A DNA stretch of 64,000 bases from Amycolatopsis roodepoortensis (GTDB taxonomy: Bacteria > Actinomycetota > Actinomycetes > Mycobacteriales > Pseudonocardiaceae). The position numbers were made by a program, and so were the translations under genes. This document shows positions 26,583 through 35,515 of the stretch, piece after piece. The DNA lies in contig NZ_JADBEJ010000005.1 in assembly GCF_014873915.1 (NCBI RefSeq), forward strand, positions 1,240,001-1,304,000, read 5' to 3'. Each line of letters opens with the position of its first letter. Position 1 is the stretch's first letter. Below the pieces are notes generated by a model that saw nothing but the letters and a program-made list of their open reading frames with translations, was not told the DNA's origin and did not search any database.

Positions 26583-27988
26583 TTCCCGTTCCCCTCTGCC
26601 GCCCCCGCGAACGCTTCCTGAATCCCCTTTGGCCCGAACGGCCACACGCGCTCCGCCTTGGCGTAGGCGAAGAACGCCGCCACGCCGAGCGCGATCCAGC
26701 CCACCGAAAGCCCGATCGAGAGCCAGGTGGCGGAAAAGTAGATGTAGACCCACCCGAGCAGCGCGATCACCGTCGGGATCGGATAGAGCCATTGGCGGTA
26801 CGGCCGGTGCAGTTCCGGGCGTCGCCGCCGCAGCACGACGATCGCCGCGACCTGCGCGAGCGACTGGACGATCACGAGCACCGTCACCGCCGCGTTGATC
26901 ACCGCGGTCAGCGTGAAGAGCGAGCCGATCGCGGCGATGACACCCATCGTCAGCACCCCCGCGGTCGGCAGGTTCAGCTTCGGGTGCAGCTTCGCGAACA
27001 CCGGCAGGAAAACCTTGTCGCGCGCCGCTTCGAACGGGACCCGCGAACCACCGAGCAGACCGGCGAACACCGAACCGATCGCGGCGATCACGATGAACAC
27101 GGTGATGGCCTTGGCCGCGCCGGTACCCCACGCCTGTTCCAGCACGGTGGAGGCGACCGAAGTGGCGTTCTTCAGTTCCTCCAGCGGGATCGAGCCGAGC
27201 ACCCCGAGCTGCAGCAGGAAGTACAGGCTCATGATGCCGAGGATCGAGAGGATGATCGACCGCGGCAGCGTCCGGCCCGGGTCGCGCACCTCGCCGCCGA
27301 GGTAGGCGCTGGTGTTGTAGCCGAGATAGTCGTAGATGGCGATGATCAGCCCGGCGCCGAGCCCCACCCAGAACGCGCCGCCGTCGAACGAGAACGCGCC
27401 CGGTGTGAAGGCGAACGCTTGCGCGCCATCGAAATGGGTGAAGGCCGCGACGATCACCGAGAGGGCGGCGAACAGCATGATCCCGAACAGGACGGTGGTC
27501 AGCTTCCCGATCTCGCCGATCTTGCGGAACAAAGCCAGCACGATCAGCGTGATGACGCCGAGGCCGATGACCTTGCGGAGCACCGTCGTGCCACCGTCGT
27601 CGGCGACCCCGGGGACCAGGTATCCGAGGTACTGGACGAGCCCGATGATGCCGGTGGACATGATCAGCGGGATGAACAGCACCGCGCTCCAGGCGAACAG
27701 GAACGGCATGAGCCTGCCGGTACGGGCGCCGAACGCCTCGCGCAGATAGACGTAGGTGCCGCCGGCGCCAGGGAGGGCGGCGCCGAGTTCGGCCCAGATC
27801 AGGCCGTCGGCCAGCGCGATGACCGCGCCGATGAGCCAGCCGAACATGGCCTGCGGGCCGCCTAGGGTCACCACCATCGCGGGGATGGTGACGAACGGGC
27901 CGATCCCGCACATCTGGGTCATGTTGATGGCGGTCGCCTGGAGCGGCCCGATCTTCCGCTCGAGCCCCGGCCGCGGGGATGAACTCAA
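26579..27988 (-). CDS. APC-superfamily permease
   Basis: 469 residues from TTG 27988, chosen because GGAGG lies eight bases upstream and the start SSSPRPGLERKIG leads straight into helix 1. About 12 hydrophobic segments; helix 1 carries the substrate-binding GIGPFVTIP-type unwound segment of APC transporters, and LPGAGGTYVYLREAFG the typical helix 2-3 link. The family imports amino acids, amines or organic acids with protons. Coupling to a ROK kinase is unusual and may indicate an amino-sugar-like substrate. A ROK-type operator lies 17 bases upstream. Confidence 0.9.
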   Translation of the reverse strand: MSSSPRPGLERKIGPLQATAINMTQMCGIGPFVTIPAMVVTLGGPQAMFGWLIGAVIALADGLIWAELGAALPGAGGTYVYLREAFGARTGRLMPFLFAWSAVLFIPLIMSTGIIGLVQYLGYLVPGVADDGGTTVLRKVIGLGVITLIVLALFRKIGEIGKLTTVLFGIMLFAALSVIVAAFTHFDGAQAFAFTPGAFSFDGGAFWVGLGAGLIIAIYDYLGYNTSAYLGGEVRDPGRTLPRSIILSILGIMSLYFLLQLGVLGSIPLEELKNATSVASTVLEQAWGTGAAKAITVFIVIAAIGSVFAGLLGGSRVPFEAARDKVFLPVFAKLHPKLNLPTAGVLTMGVIAAIGSLFTLTAVINAAVTVLVIVQSLAQVAAIVVLRRRRPELHRPYRQWLYPIPTVIALLGWVYIYFSATWLSIGLSVGWIALGVAAFFAYAKAERVWPFGPKGIQEAFAGAAEGNGK

Positions 27989-28004
27989 AACGCGCCTCCT
28001 GTTA

Positions 28005-28023
28005 GTTAGTAAAGTTTCTTAAC
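28005..28023. promoter_or_regulatory. ROK/NagC-type repressor operator candidate
   Basis: GTTAGTAAAGTTTCTTAAC is an imperfect inverted repeat (GTTA at one end, TAAC at the other, AAA-C-TTT core) of the type bound by actinobacterial ROK repressors of sugar genes. It lies immediately before the Shine-Dalgarno of the permease gene. The adjacent ROK protein has no DNA-binding domain, so the repressor is encoded elsewhere. Confidence 0.65.
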
Positions 28024-28204
28024 ATAATTTCGGGCGTGTCGGAAGGCCGGTCCGCGAAGTTGTCGTGCTCCGGTCCACCGGGAATTGCCCGAAAGGGCGG
28101 ATTCCCCGGGAATACGCCCGAACGGACCAAGCCGGGACGTATCAGGGAGCCCTCGTTCCGCGTCCTTATCGAGAAGGACGTCTTCCCCAGGGACGGTGAG
28201 GTCC

Positions 28205-28681
28205 ATGAAACGGCTGTTCGGCACGGCACTGGTGATCGCCGCACTCGGGTTCGCGGCGGCCTGCGGAGGAGCGTCCACACCCCGCGACACGGCACCGGGG
28301 GATCTGACGACCGACAGCGGAGTCCCCACGGAGACGGCTCCGACGGCGTCTTCCGAAGTGGTCCCGACGAAGGACTCTCCTCCGCCCGGCGTCGTCCCCG
28401 GGAGCCCGATCAAGTACAACAGCGACCTGCTCGGCACCGACCCCGAGACCGCCAAACGCGCGATCGAGCAGAACCTCGAACGCCTCTGCGAAAGTTCCCG
28501 GCGGTGCGGGGTCACGGTCGTGATCGCGGACAAGGAGGCGGGGAACTGCATCCGGAGCATCGGCCCGAATCCGGTCCGTCCCGGCAAGAAGATCACGATC
28601 CAGGCCAGGACGTGCGAGACCGAAAGCTCGGCTCCGTCGAAGTCGGAAAGCGAGCAGCCGAGCGAAACCACCGGCGGATGA
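28205..28681 (+). CDS. secreted lipoprotein, unknown function
   Basis: 158 residues from ATG 28205 with GGTGAGG upstream. A lipoprotein signal peptide ends in the lipobox LGFAAAC, acylated at the cysteine near residue 20. A Ser/Thr/Pro-rich linker (about 24-70) leads to a small domain with four cysteines (CESSRRCG, NCIRS, RTCE) that may form two disulfides. It overlaps the next gene by ATGA. I do not recognise the domain. Confidence 0.78.
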   Translation: MKRLFGTALVIAALGFAAACGGASTPRDTAPGDLTTDSGVPTETAPTASSEVVPTKDSPPPGVVPGSPIKYNSDLLGTDPETAKRAIEQNLERLCESSRRCGVTVVIADKEAGNCIRSIGPNPVRPGKKITIQARTCETESSAPSKSESEQPSETTGG

Positions 28682-29601
28682 CCATCCGGCGGCCACTACG
28701 GCGGGGGCTCCGCGCTCCCGCACCTCCGGAGCCCGAACCCGCGGCGGGACCGGCGCACGCGCTCAAGCTGGTCGGCGCGGTCCTGGCCAACACGACCCTG
28801 CTCACCGCGCTGCTCTACTACTTCGGGCTCGTCTACACGCAGACGTATTTCGCCTACTTCCGCGTGCACTACACCCTGCTCGGCCAGACGCCGGACGAGA
28901 TCTTCGGGCGCGGCGTCGACGGGGTGCTCCTGCCCCTGACCGGCGTCGCGGGCGCCGCGCTGCTCTTCCTCGTCCTGACCAGGTTCCTGAAGATCCGCCT
29001 TGGCGAGGCTTCCTGGTCACGGCTGCTGCGGATCTGCTCCCCCGTCGCCGGCGTCCTCGGCCTCGCGCTGCTGGCCGGGTCGACCGCGATCGCGTTCGAC
29101 CCGGAACCCCTTCGCGACCGTCCCGGTCTTCCAGGGGTTGGCTTCGCGCTCGGGGTCCTGATGGCGCTCTTCTCCTGGCGTCACTGGACCTCGCGCCGGA
29201 CCGGAAGCACCCGGTCGAACGTCGCGGAACTGGTGACCGGGTACGCCCTGGTGAGCATCGGCCTCTTCTGGGCGGTCGGGGACTACTCGGGAGCCGTCGG
29301 CACGAGCCGCGCCTTCGAGGCGTCCGGGTTGATCCCGAGCAGACCGGCCGCGACGCTGTACAGCGCGGAAAGCCTCAACCTCACCGCGCACGGTGTCACG
29401 CAGGTGAAATGCGCCGACCCCGGATCGGCCTACAAGTACCGGTACACCGGGCTGAAACTGCTGCTCCAGTCCAGTGGCCAGTACGTCTTCCTGCCCTCGA
29501 ACTGGCGGGCGTCGACCGGTGTCGCGTTCGTGATCCCCAAGACCGACAAGCTGCGCCTGGAATTCGGGCCGTCCCGGTCGGTGCCGCCACCGGCCTGCTG
29601 A
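28678..29601 (+). CDS. membrane protein, unknown function
   Basis: 307 residues from ATG 28678, overlapping the lipoprotein stop. Five hydrophobic segments are visible (near residues 28-48, 82-102, 118-138, 150-165, 180-198), then an extracytoplasmic C-terminal region with a CAD...C-like pair (TQVKCADPG and terminal PPPAC). Co-translation with the lipoprotein suggests they act together at the cell surface. No family recognised. Confidence 0.72.
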   Translation: MTIRRPLRRGLRAPAPPEPEPAAGPAHALKLVGAVLANTTLLTALLYYFGLVYTQTYFAYFRVHYTLLGQTPDEIFGRGVDGVLLPLTGVAGAALLFLVLTRFLKIRLGEASWSRLLRICSPVAGVLGLALLAGSTAIAFDPEPLRDRPGLPGVGFALGVLMALFSWRHWTSRRTGSTRSNVAELVTGYALVSIGLFWAVGDYSGAVGTSRAFEASGLIPSRPAATLYSAESLNLTAHGVTQVKCADPGSAYKYRYTGLKLLLQSSGQYVFLPSNWRASTGVAFVIPKTDKLRLEFGPSRSVPPPAC

Positions 29602-29607
29602 CGCACG

Positions 29608-30444
29608 TCAGCGCAGGTGGCGCTCCAGCCACTCGGTGACCGCTTCGTCGGCCAGCTTCGCGATCGGCAGCTGCGGCGCGGGATCGATGCCCGGGTCTTC
29701 GGCGAGCGGATGGGCGAGGCCGGGAAGCCTGCGCAACCGGACGTCGTCAGCCACGGAGTACTGGGCACGCAACGCGTCGACGAGTTCGTCGGCGTCCGCG
29801 CGGAACGTCGGGAAATCCTCTTCGCCGCTGACGACCAGCAGCGGAACCTGCGTGTCCCTGGCCGAGATTTCACCCGATCGTGCGACGAAGTCGAGCTGAT
29901 CCGCCGCTTGATTCGCTTCGTCCGTCCACGAATAGGGCTGTTCCAGCATGGTTTCCACCACGCCGACCAGCGACCGCACCCGGACGGCGGGGTTGACCAG
30001 CGCGGCGGCCCGCACCGGGATCTCCCTCGTGGCAAGGATCGTGAGCGCCACGGCACCACCGAGGGAACCGCCGACGACGGCCATCCGCGAGGTGTCGAAG
30101 CCGAAGCGTTCCCGCAGCTCAGCCAGTGCCGCGGGGAATTCCAGCGCCGCCTGCCGGACGAACGGGTCGGCGTAGGCGAGCACCGCGTCCCGGACGGCCC
30201 GCTCCACCACCGCGTCCATGCTGCCGTCGACCATTCTCGCGCCGCACAACGGCATTCCGAGGTAGACCCGCCACGCGGGCACCCCGGCCAGCGGCAGCGC
30301 GGCCGCGAACGCCGCGTCGGTGCGGGGCGCGTCGATCATGTGCCAGGCGACGACCACCGGCGCGGGGCCGCTGACCTCGGCCGATGGCGGCAAAACGGTG
30401 AACGGCACCCCCGCCGCCGTACCCGTGACCGGTTCTCCCACCAC
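29608..30444 (-). CDS. alpha/beta hydrolase (dienelactone hydrolase/esterase-like)
   Basis: 278 residues from GTG 30444, chosen for GGGGGA eight bases before it. The nucleophile elbow is VVGGSLGGAVAL (G-x-S-x-G), a DAP-type oxyanion loop HMIDAPRTD sits early, and LPGLAHPLAEDP carries the putative catalytic histidine. Its stop is six bases from the stop of the converging membrane protein gene. Substrate unknown. Confidence 0.82.
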   Translation of the reverse strand: MVGEPVTGTAAGVPFTVLPPSAEVSGPAPVVVAWHMIDAPRTDAAFAAALPLAGVPAWRVYLGMPLCGARMVDGSMDAVVERAVRDAVLAYADPFVRQAALEFPAALAELRERFGFDTSRMAVVGGSLGGAVALTILATREIPVRAAALVNPAVRVRSLVGVVETMLEQPYSWTDEANQAADQLDFVARSGEISARDTQVPLLVVSGEEDFPTFRADADELVDALRAQYSVADDVRLRRLPGLAHPLAEDPGIDPAPQLPIAKLADEAVTEWLERHLR

Positions 30445-30625
30445 TGTTCCCCCTCGCGTGCTGTCGATCTCCACGATATCCAGGACGCGGCGGAGGCGGA
30501 CCTCGTTCCGCCACAAGCGAAACAGTATGCCCGCGGGGTCACCCCGACGCGCCGCGGAGGTGGTTGCGGGCGACCGGCGGCGGCCGAATAGTGTTGCGGC
30601 CCGGCCCTTTGGAGGTGAACCGCCC

Positions 30626-31705
30626 GTGCCCGATGTCGACTACTACGAGGTGCTCGGCGTGGGCAAGGCCGCCTCGGTCAACGAGATCAAGACCGCGTAC
30701 CGGCGGCTGGCGAAGTCGCATCACCCGGACACCGGCGGATCCGCGCTCACCTTCCAACTGGTCCGCGAGGCCTACGACACGCTCAGCGACCCGATGCGGC
30801 GCGCCGGCTACGACGCGGGCGGCCGCTCGGTGCGCGTCCCGATCCGGCCGCGGCCGCGGCGTCGCTTCGGCGAAGAACCGGGCTACGAGCCCGACCCGGT
30901 CGTGATCGATCCGGACGACCTGGAATGGTGGGAATTCGCCGCGCAGGACGAGCGCGTGCGGCACGGGCGGCGGCGCGGCCCCGGCCACACCCCGGTGGTG
31001 GCGGCGGTCGGCGGGATGGTGCTGGTGCTGCTGCCGGTGCTGACCGGGGTCGGATTCTCGGCCCCCACGCTGATCGTCTGGCTGATCCTGACCGCCGGGA
31101 CGGCCCTGCTCGTGCAACGGCTCGCGCGCGGCTATCTGGCGGCATCCCGCGCCAAGAACCGGTTCGCCGCCGAATTCGGCGGGAAACGCGTGTTCGGCAC
31201 GCCCGGCGTCGAGACCGACGAACTCGCCGAACGGCTCACCGCCGACCTGCTCGAGCGCTACCTGACCCGGCTGCCCGGCGCCCGGATCTTCCACGGCCTC
31301 TCCTGGCCGGACTCGGTGTTCGCCGACGTCGACCACGCGGTGCTGTGCGGAAAGCGGCTCGTGCTCATCGAATCGAAGCTGTGGCTGCCCGGGCACTACG
31401 AAACCGATGACGACGACCGGTTGCTGCGCAACGGCCGCGCCTTCCGCGGCGGCGGGAGCAGGCTGGCCGAAAGCCTCGCCGAATACCGGCGGATCCTGCC
31501 GGGGGTCGCGCTGCGCGGGGCGATGATCGTGTACCCGAGCCGGACCGGGGAGATCACCACGGATCTCGAGGATCCCTCCCCCGCGCCGCCGATGACGCCG
31601 GAACAGTTCCTGCACGAGATCGGCGGATGGCTGGCGGCGGAGCCGTCCACTGTGGACTCGGCGACGATGCGCGTGGTGCGGGACCGGGTCGTCGGCACCG
31701 TCTGA
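30626..31705 (+). CDS. DnaJ domain - transmembrane - NERD domain fusion protein
   Basis: 359 residues from GTG 30626 with GGAGGTG at 30611-30617. Residues 3-65 are a J-domain with the Hsp70-stimulating HPD at 33-35. A charged Arg/Pro linker follows, then two adjacent hydrophobic segments (about 132-172) that should anchor it in the membrane, and a C-terminal NERD-like nuclease fold: FADVDHAVLCGKRLVLIESK contains the D...E-x-K catalytic pattern. NERD proteins are linked to DNA processing and to plasmid or phage functions. A J-domain on the same chain would recruit DnaK. The combination looks unusual. Confidence 0.85.
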   Translation: MPDVDYYEVLGVGKAASVNEIKTAYRRLAKSHHPDTGGSALTFQLVREAYDTLSDPMRRAGYDAGGRSVRVPIRPRPRRRFGEEPGYEPDPVVIDPDDLEWWEFAAQDERVRHGRRRGPGHTPVVAAVGGMVLVLLPVLTGVGFSAPTLIVWLILTAGTALLVQRLARGYLAASRAKNRFAAEFGGKRVFGTPGVETDELAERLTADLLERYLTRLPGARIFHGLSWPDSVFADVDHAVLCGKRLVLIESKLWLPGHYETDDDDRLLRNGRAFRGGGSRLAESLAEYRRILPGVALRGAMIVYPSRTGEITTDLEDPSPAPPMTPEQFLHEIGGWLAAEPSTVDSATMRVVRDRVVGTV

Positions 31706-31736
31706 GCGAAGCGGGCGGGGGCTCAGGCCCGCGGGT

Positions 31737-31789
31737 GTTGCGAAAGCCACTTTCGCAACGTTGAAGGTTGTGAAAGTGGCTTTCGCAAC
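31737..31789. repeat. pair of GCGAAAGCCACTTTCGC-family palindromes
   Basis: A 23-bp palindrome (GTTGCGAAAG...CTTTCGCAAC) at 31737-31759 is followed by a variant in inverted orientation at 31767-31789. They lie just downstream of the DnaJ-NERD stop and can form a large hairpin. Other copies: 50041, 54361, 62251, 62362, 62392. Confidence 0.85.
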
Positions 31790-31875
31790 CCCCGGGGGCC
31801 GTCCACTGTGGACGCGGCGACGATGCGGGTGGTGCCGGACCAGCCGCCGGCACCGTCTAGCGAACGGCAAGCCAG

Positions 31876-31925
31876 CATTTCGTCCTCCGAGTGCGGTAGT
31901 TCGCACTGCCAACTACCGCATGCGG
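31876..31925. repeat. degenerate copy of the GAATGCGGT palindromic repeat
   Basis: CGTCCTCCGAGTGCGGTAG and the facing AACTACCGCAT match the left and right arms of the 2357-2412 element, with the outer part lost on the right. Non-coding, in the gap between converging genes. Confidence 0.55.
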
Positions 31926-31930
31926 GGCGA

Positions 31931-31987
31931 AGCGCGTGAAGGCCCCCTTCCCTCGACTGAGCCGAGGGAAGGGGGCCTTCACGCGCT
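31931..31987. terminator. perfect 25-bp stem, bidirectional terminator (GTGAAGGCC family)
   Basis: Arms 31931-31955 and 31963-31987 are exactly complementary around ACTGAGC. The stem contains GCGTGAAGGCCCCCTTCCC. It ends ten bases from the M14 peptidase stop and should stop transcription from both directions. Confidence 0.82.
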
Positions 31988-31996
31988 AAACGAGAA

Positions 31997-34495
31997 CTAC
32001 CGGCCCGAGCGCTCCTTCTTGGCCCGCGCGGAACGGGTGCAGACCTCACCGACGTCGACCGTCTGGCCGCGGTCGATGTAGACGTCCGCCAGCCCGACGA
32101 GCTTGCCCTTCGGCGACGTACAGGTCAGCTGGTACGCCTCCTTGGGGCCGTAGGTCGGCGGGATCGGCGACTGGAACGACACACCGCCGGCCCAGTCGTC
32201 CACAGTGGACGGATTCGCCTGCGAGTAGTTGACCAGCACGGCCGTGTAGTCCCCGGCGGGCGGGTCGTACAGGATCGCGTGCTCTTCCGTGGTCGAACCG
32301 TTCGCCGACGACGACACCATGTTGCCCGCGGAGTCGAAGACGTACAGGTCCCAGTCCGTGTCCTGGCTGGCCCACTTGACGTCGACGCTGAACTTCCCGT
32401 TGTCGACCTTGGGGAGCCCGTCGACGTGGAACGTGAAGCTCTCCGAAGTCGGGTCCGTCGGGTAGTTCTGGTTGATCGCCGGCACCCCGGGCGGGTTGAC
32501 GGCCTGGATGGCGGGCTGCGCCGGACCCTGCGGCTCGCGGCCGTAGCGGCCCGCGACGTAGGGCCGCGTCGACGGGTTGATCGACCACGCGAACCGGCCG
32601 CCGGTGGAGGACAGCGACGAGTTCAGGTCGTCGGTGACGTAGATCGGCGGCTTCGTCGAGCCGTCGGGCTGCACCACCGGCGAGGTCGGCGTCTGGAAGG
32701 TCTTGTGCAGCTTCAGCTGGTAGCCCTTCGGCGCCGTACCGATCAGCGTCGAATGCGCCGCCGGGTCGGCGGTGTTGGCCAGCATGTCGATGAACGCGGC
32801 ACGGTTTCCGCCCTTGCCCGCACCGGCCGCGGGGGCGACACCGGTGTACTCGGCGACGACACCTTCGGCGAACGGCGGGTGGAACTCGTTCGGGCCGACC
32901 TCGAACGTGAAGCCCCAGCCACCGGTGGCCCAGTACGACCAGTCCTCGGTCGAGCCGGTCGTGTCGTACAGCGCCCACGACGGCTGGCTGGTGTATCCGT
33001 TGCGCGAGGCCATCTTGTCGCCGAGCGCCTTGTACGCCGGCTCGTCGAGCGGCGGGCGGACGGCGGCGACACCCGGGACACGCAGCACCAGGTTGGAGTA
33101 GGTGTGCAGCGTGATCAGGTTGGTCACCTGACGGTTGGACACGATCGAGCGGATGTTCTGCGTCTCGGGCTCGGAGAACGGGCCGGAACCGCGGAACGTG
33201 TCACTGCGCCACAGGGTCGACGCGCCGGCGCCGCCCCAGAAACCCGCGTAGTTGCGGTTCGGGTCGGTTCCGCGTTCGCGGCCGGCGGGGTTGGCCTTGC
33301 AGACGCCGGTCGCGAACTCCTTGGGCGAGTCGTTGACGTTGCAGTTCTTGCGCTTCATCTCGTAGTCGAACCGCGAGAAGTCGCCCTTGGGCTCGGCCTC
33401 ACGGGAGATTTCGAAGCCGTCGGGGTTGACGATCGGCACGATGATGTTGCGCGTCCGGCCGACCAGGCCGCGGATCTCGGCGTTGCCACCGGTGTAGCCC
33501 TTGACCAGCTCGTGAGCCCACTCCATGGCGTGCTCGCCCGCCGGCCACTCCCGGGCGTGGTGCACACCCATGGTGAAGTTGACGGGTTTGCCGTCCGCGA
33601 TGTTCTTGACGTCGCTCGCGATCTCGAGGCCGAGGACGTCACGGCCTTCCCAGGTCGGCTGCGGCAGCGTGAACGCCGTGACGAGCTTGGGGTTCTTGCG
33701 GGCCAGTTCCTTGACCTCGAACTGGTAGTCGTAAAGGTGCCGGTAGCTCGTCCGCCCGGACGGCAGCGTGGAGCCCGGCGTCTTCGCGGCGTACTCGCGG
33801 TCGGTCTTGGCGTTCTGGATCGACTTCGCCGAAAGGTCGGCCTCGACCACCTTCGACTTGAAGCCGTTGTCCGCCAGGGTCTTGCGGTCGGCGTCGTTGG
33901 CGAGGACGACCTCGACACCGGTGGCGTCGGCCTTCTCGGTGACGTCGAGGCCGAGCCGGAGCAGCTTGTCCTTGTCCTGCTTGCCCGGGGTCTCGACGCG
34001 GACCAGTTCGGCGCGCTGCGGCGCGTGCGCGGCACTGGTCGGCGTGCCCTGCGGCGTGAGGGCGAGGAAGTCGACCCCCAGCAGCGCGTCGCGAGTCTTC
34101 CCGTCGTACCGGCAGGTCTGCACGACCAGCTGCTGGTCCTTCTTCACGAAGCCTTCGGCGAGTTCGTGGCTGCGCAACGCGGCGGACGCGGCGACCACGG
34201 CGCCGGTGACCTTGTCGAAGACCGCGAGGTCCCAGTCGCCCTCACCGCCGCCACGAGGCGCGATCCGCGCCTGCAGCAGACCGTCCACTGTGGACGTGAA
34301 CTCACGCCGGTCGGTACCTGCTGTGCCCGGCTTCTGGAGCGCGGCGAAACAGGAACGCGGTACGGCCTGGTTGGCCTTGACCACGTTGTCCGCGGCCACC
34401 GCCGTCGTGGCCGACGGAAGTGCCACGAAGGTGCCGGCGAGCACCAGGGTCGCCGCCGTCCATCCCGCTCTTCGCCGGTTTGGTGAATACCCCAC
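31997..34495 (-). CDS. secreted M14 zinc carboxypeptidase with C-terminal PPC-like domain
   Basis: 832 residues from GTG 34495, with AAGGAGG seven bases upstream. A signal peptide (about 1-33, ending AVA) and a propeptide-like region precede the M14 domain: zinc motif HHAREWPAGEH (H-x-x-E), NPDGFE, later HTYSN and the catalytic-glutamate segment FEVGPNEF near residue 515. A bacterial PPC/beta-sandwich region (WDLYVFDSAGN...VLVNYS) follows. Family members trim C-terminal residues from extracellular peptides. Residues 35-250 include a second WDLAVFDKVTG module, suggesting two PPC-like domains bracketing the enzyme. Confidence 0.92.
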   Translation of the reverse strand: MGYSPNRRRAGWTAATLVLAGTFVALPSATTAVAADNVVKANQAVPRSCFAALQKPGTAGTDRREFTSTVDGLLQARIAPRGGGEGDWDLAVFDKVTGAVVAASAALRSHELAEGFVKKDQQLVVQTCRYDGKTRDALLGVDFLALTPQGTPTSAAHAPQRAELVRVETPGKQDKDKLLRLGLDVTEKADATGVEVVLANDADRKTLADNGFKSKVVEADLSAKSIQNAKTDREYAAKTPGSTLPSGRTSYRHLYDYQFEVKELARKNPKLVTAFTLPQPTWEGRDVLGLEIASDVKNIADGKPVNFTMGVHHAREWPAGEHAMEWAHELVKGYTGGNAEIRGLVGRTRNIIVPIVNPDGFEISREAEPKGDFSRFDYEMKRKNCNVNDSPKEFATGVCKANPAGRERGTDPNRNYAGFWGGAGASTLWRSDTFRGSGPFSEPETQNIRSIVSNRQVTNLITLHTYSNLVLRVPGVAAVRPPLDEPAYKALGDKMASRNGYTSQPSWALYDTTGSTEDWSYWATGGWGFTFEVGPNEFHPPFAEGVVAEYTGVAPAAGAGKGGNRAAFIDMLANTADPAAHSTLIGTAPKGYQLKLHKTFQTPTSPVVQPDGSTKPPIYVTDDLNSSLSSTGGRFAWSINPSTRPYVAGRYGREPQGPAQPAIQAVNPPGVPAINQNYPTDPTSESFTFHVDGLPKVDNGKFSVDVKWASQDTDWDLYVFDSAGNMVSSSANGSTTEEHAILYDPPAGDYTAVLVNYSQANPSTVDDWAGGVSFQSPIPPTYGPKEAYQLTCTSPKGKLVGLADVYIDRGQTVDVGEVCTRSARAKKERSGR

Positions 34496-34707
34496 AGACT
34501 GACCTCCTTGGACAGTCCGGTGACCGGGTGAGGTCACCGGTAGCGAGACCCTAGACCCGGGACGCCGCCGGAGGGACCCGCCACAAGTCGGCTACACCCC
34601 TTTCGGCCCAACGATCTCACCGACCGTGCCGGAACGATCACTCGCACGCGCGCCGTAGAATGGGGCTTCCCTGTCGATTTCGACAGGAAAGCCTAAGAAA
34701 ACCTTCA

Positions 34708-34730
34708 GGTTGGGTGGTTACCGTTCAACC
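34708..34730. promoter_or_regulatory. 23-bp dyad abutting the DUF998 start codon
   Basis: GGTTG-N3-GGT-T-ACC-N3-CAACC is symmetric over both the inner and outer arms and ends one base before the ATG. Its position would block transcription or initiation; the binding protein is unknown. Confidence 0.45.
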
Positions 34731-35420
34731 ATGACGACGCCCCAGGTCACCGCCAGGTCACCGCTGGCCCTGCTGGCCGCCGTGGCCTCGGTCGCCGGCG
34801 GAGCACTGCTGATCCTGCTCCTGCAGGTCCTCCCCGCCACCAGCGACATCAGCCCGGTCCGCCGCACCATCAGCGAATACGCGCTCAGCGAGCACAAGTG
34901 GATCTTCGACGTCGCGGTCCTGCTGGTCGCGCTGGGCTCGGCGATCGGCTTCGGCGCGCTGATCCGCCGCAAGCACCTTCCCGTCCTGTCGGCGGCCTCG
35001 GTCTTCTGCGCGCTCTGGACGGTGAGCCTGGTGGTGATCGTGGCGTTCCCCAAGAACAACTGGGCGATCGGGCCGAGCACCGGCGGGACCGTGCACCGGA
35101 TCGCGAGCGTCGTGGCCTTCGTCTGCCTGCCCTTGGCCGTGTGGTTCGCCGCGAAGGCCGTCTTCCCGTCCTCCCGCGCGCGGCGCGCGGTGACGCGGGT
35201 GCTCGCGGTGGCGGCCCTGGCCTGGTTCGGCGTGATCCTCGGGGCGATCGTGGTCTCGATGAACGGCGGCGAGCCCTGGTGGCGGGCGATCCCGCTCGGA
35301 CTGGTCGAACGCGCCATGGCGCTGACCGGGCTGCTCGCGCTCGCGTCGCTGCTCATCCCCGCGCGCGTGGTCACCGCTCCGGTGACCGAGCAGGCCGAAG
35401 CGCTGGAGACCGCGTCCTGA
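34731..35420 (+). CDS. DUF998 family membrane protein
   Basis: 229 residues from ATG 34731. Six hydrophobic segments and the DUF998 landmarks: an early D-x-S-x-V-R-x-T-ISEYA segment (TSDISPVRRTISEYALS), FPKNNW after helix 3 and H-R-IASVVAF at helix 4. Function is unknown; members are common in actinobacteria. No Shine-Dalgarno is visible; the dyad immediately upstream occupies that space, so a leaderless or poorly translated message is possible. Confidence 0.8.
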   Translation: MTTPQVTARSPLALLAAVASVAGGALLILLLQVLPATSDISPVRRTISEYALSEHKWIFDVAVLLVALGSAIGFGALIRRKHLPVLSAASVFCALWTVSLVVIVAFPKNNWAIGPSTGGTVHRIASVVAFVCLPLAVWFAAKAVFPSSRARRAVTRVLAVAALAWFGVILGAIVVSMNGGEPWWRAIPLGLVERAMALTGLLALASLLIPARVVTAPVTEQAEALETAS

Positions 35421-35439
35421 AAGTTCCTTCGGGCGCCCT

Positions 35440-35465
35440 GTCCATTTGACGGTCTCCCGCTCGTA
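35440..35465 (+). promoter_or_regulatory. candidate ECF42-type promoter
   Basis: TGTCCA (35440-35445), 16 bases, CGTA (35462-35465), before the YCII-sigma-methyltransferase operon. ECF42 targets are known to use a TGTCGA-like -35 and a CGTC/CGA-like -10, so this is a one- or two-mismatch candidate for autoregulation. Confidence 0.45.
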
Positions 35466-35515
35466 GTGGTGTCGTGCGGCAAGCAGGCCGCGCGGAAACC
35501 AGAGGGAGTACCACC

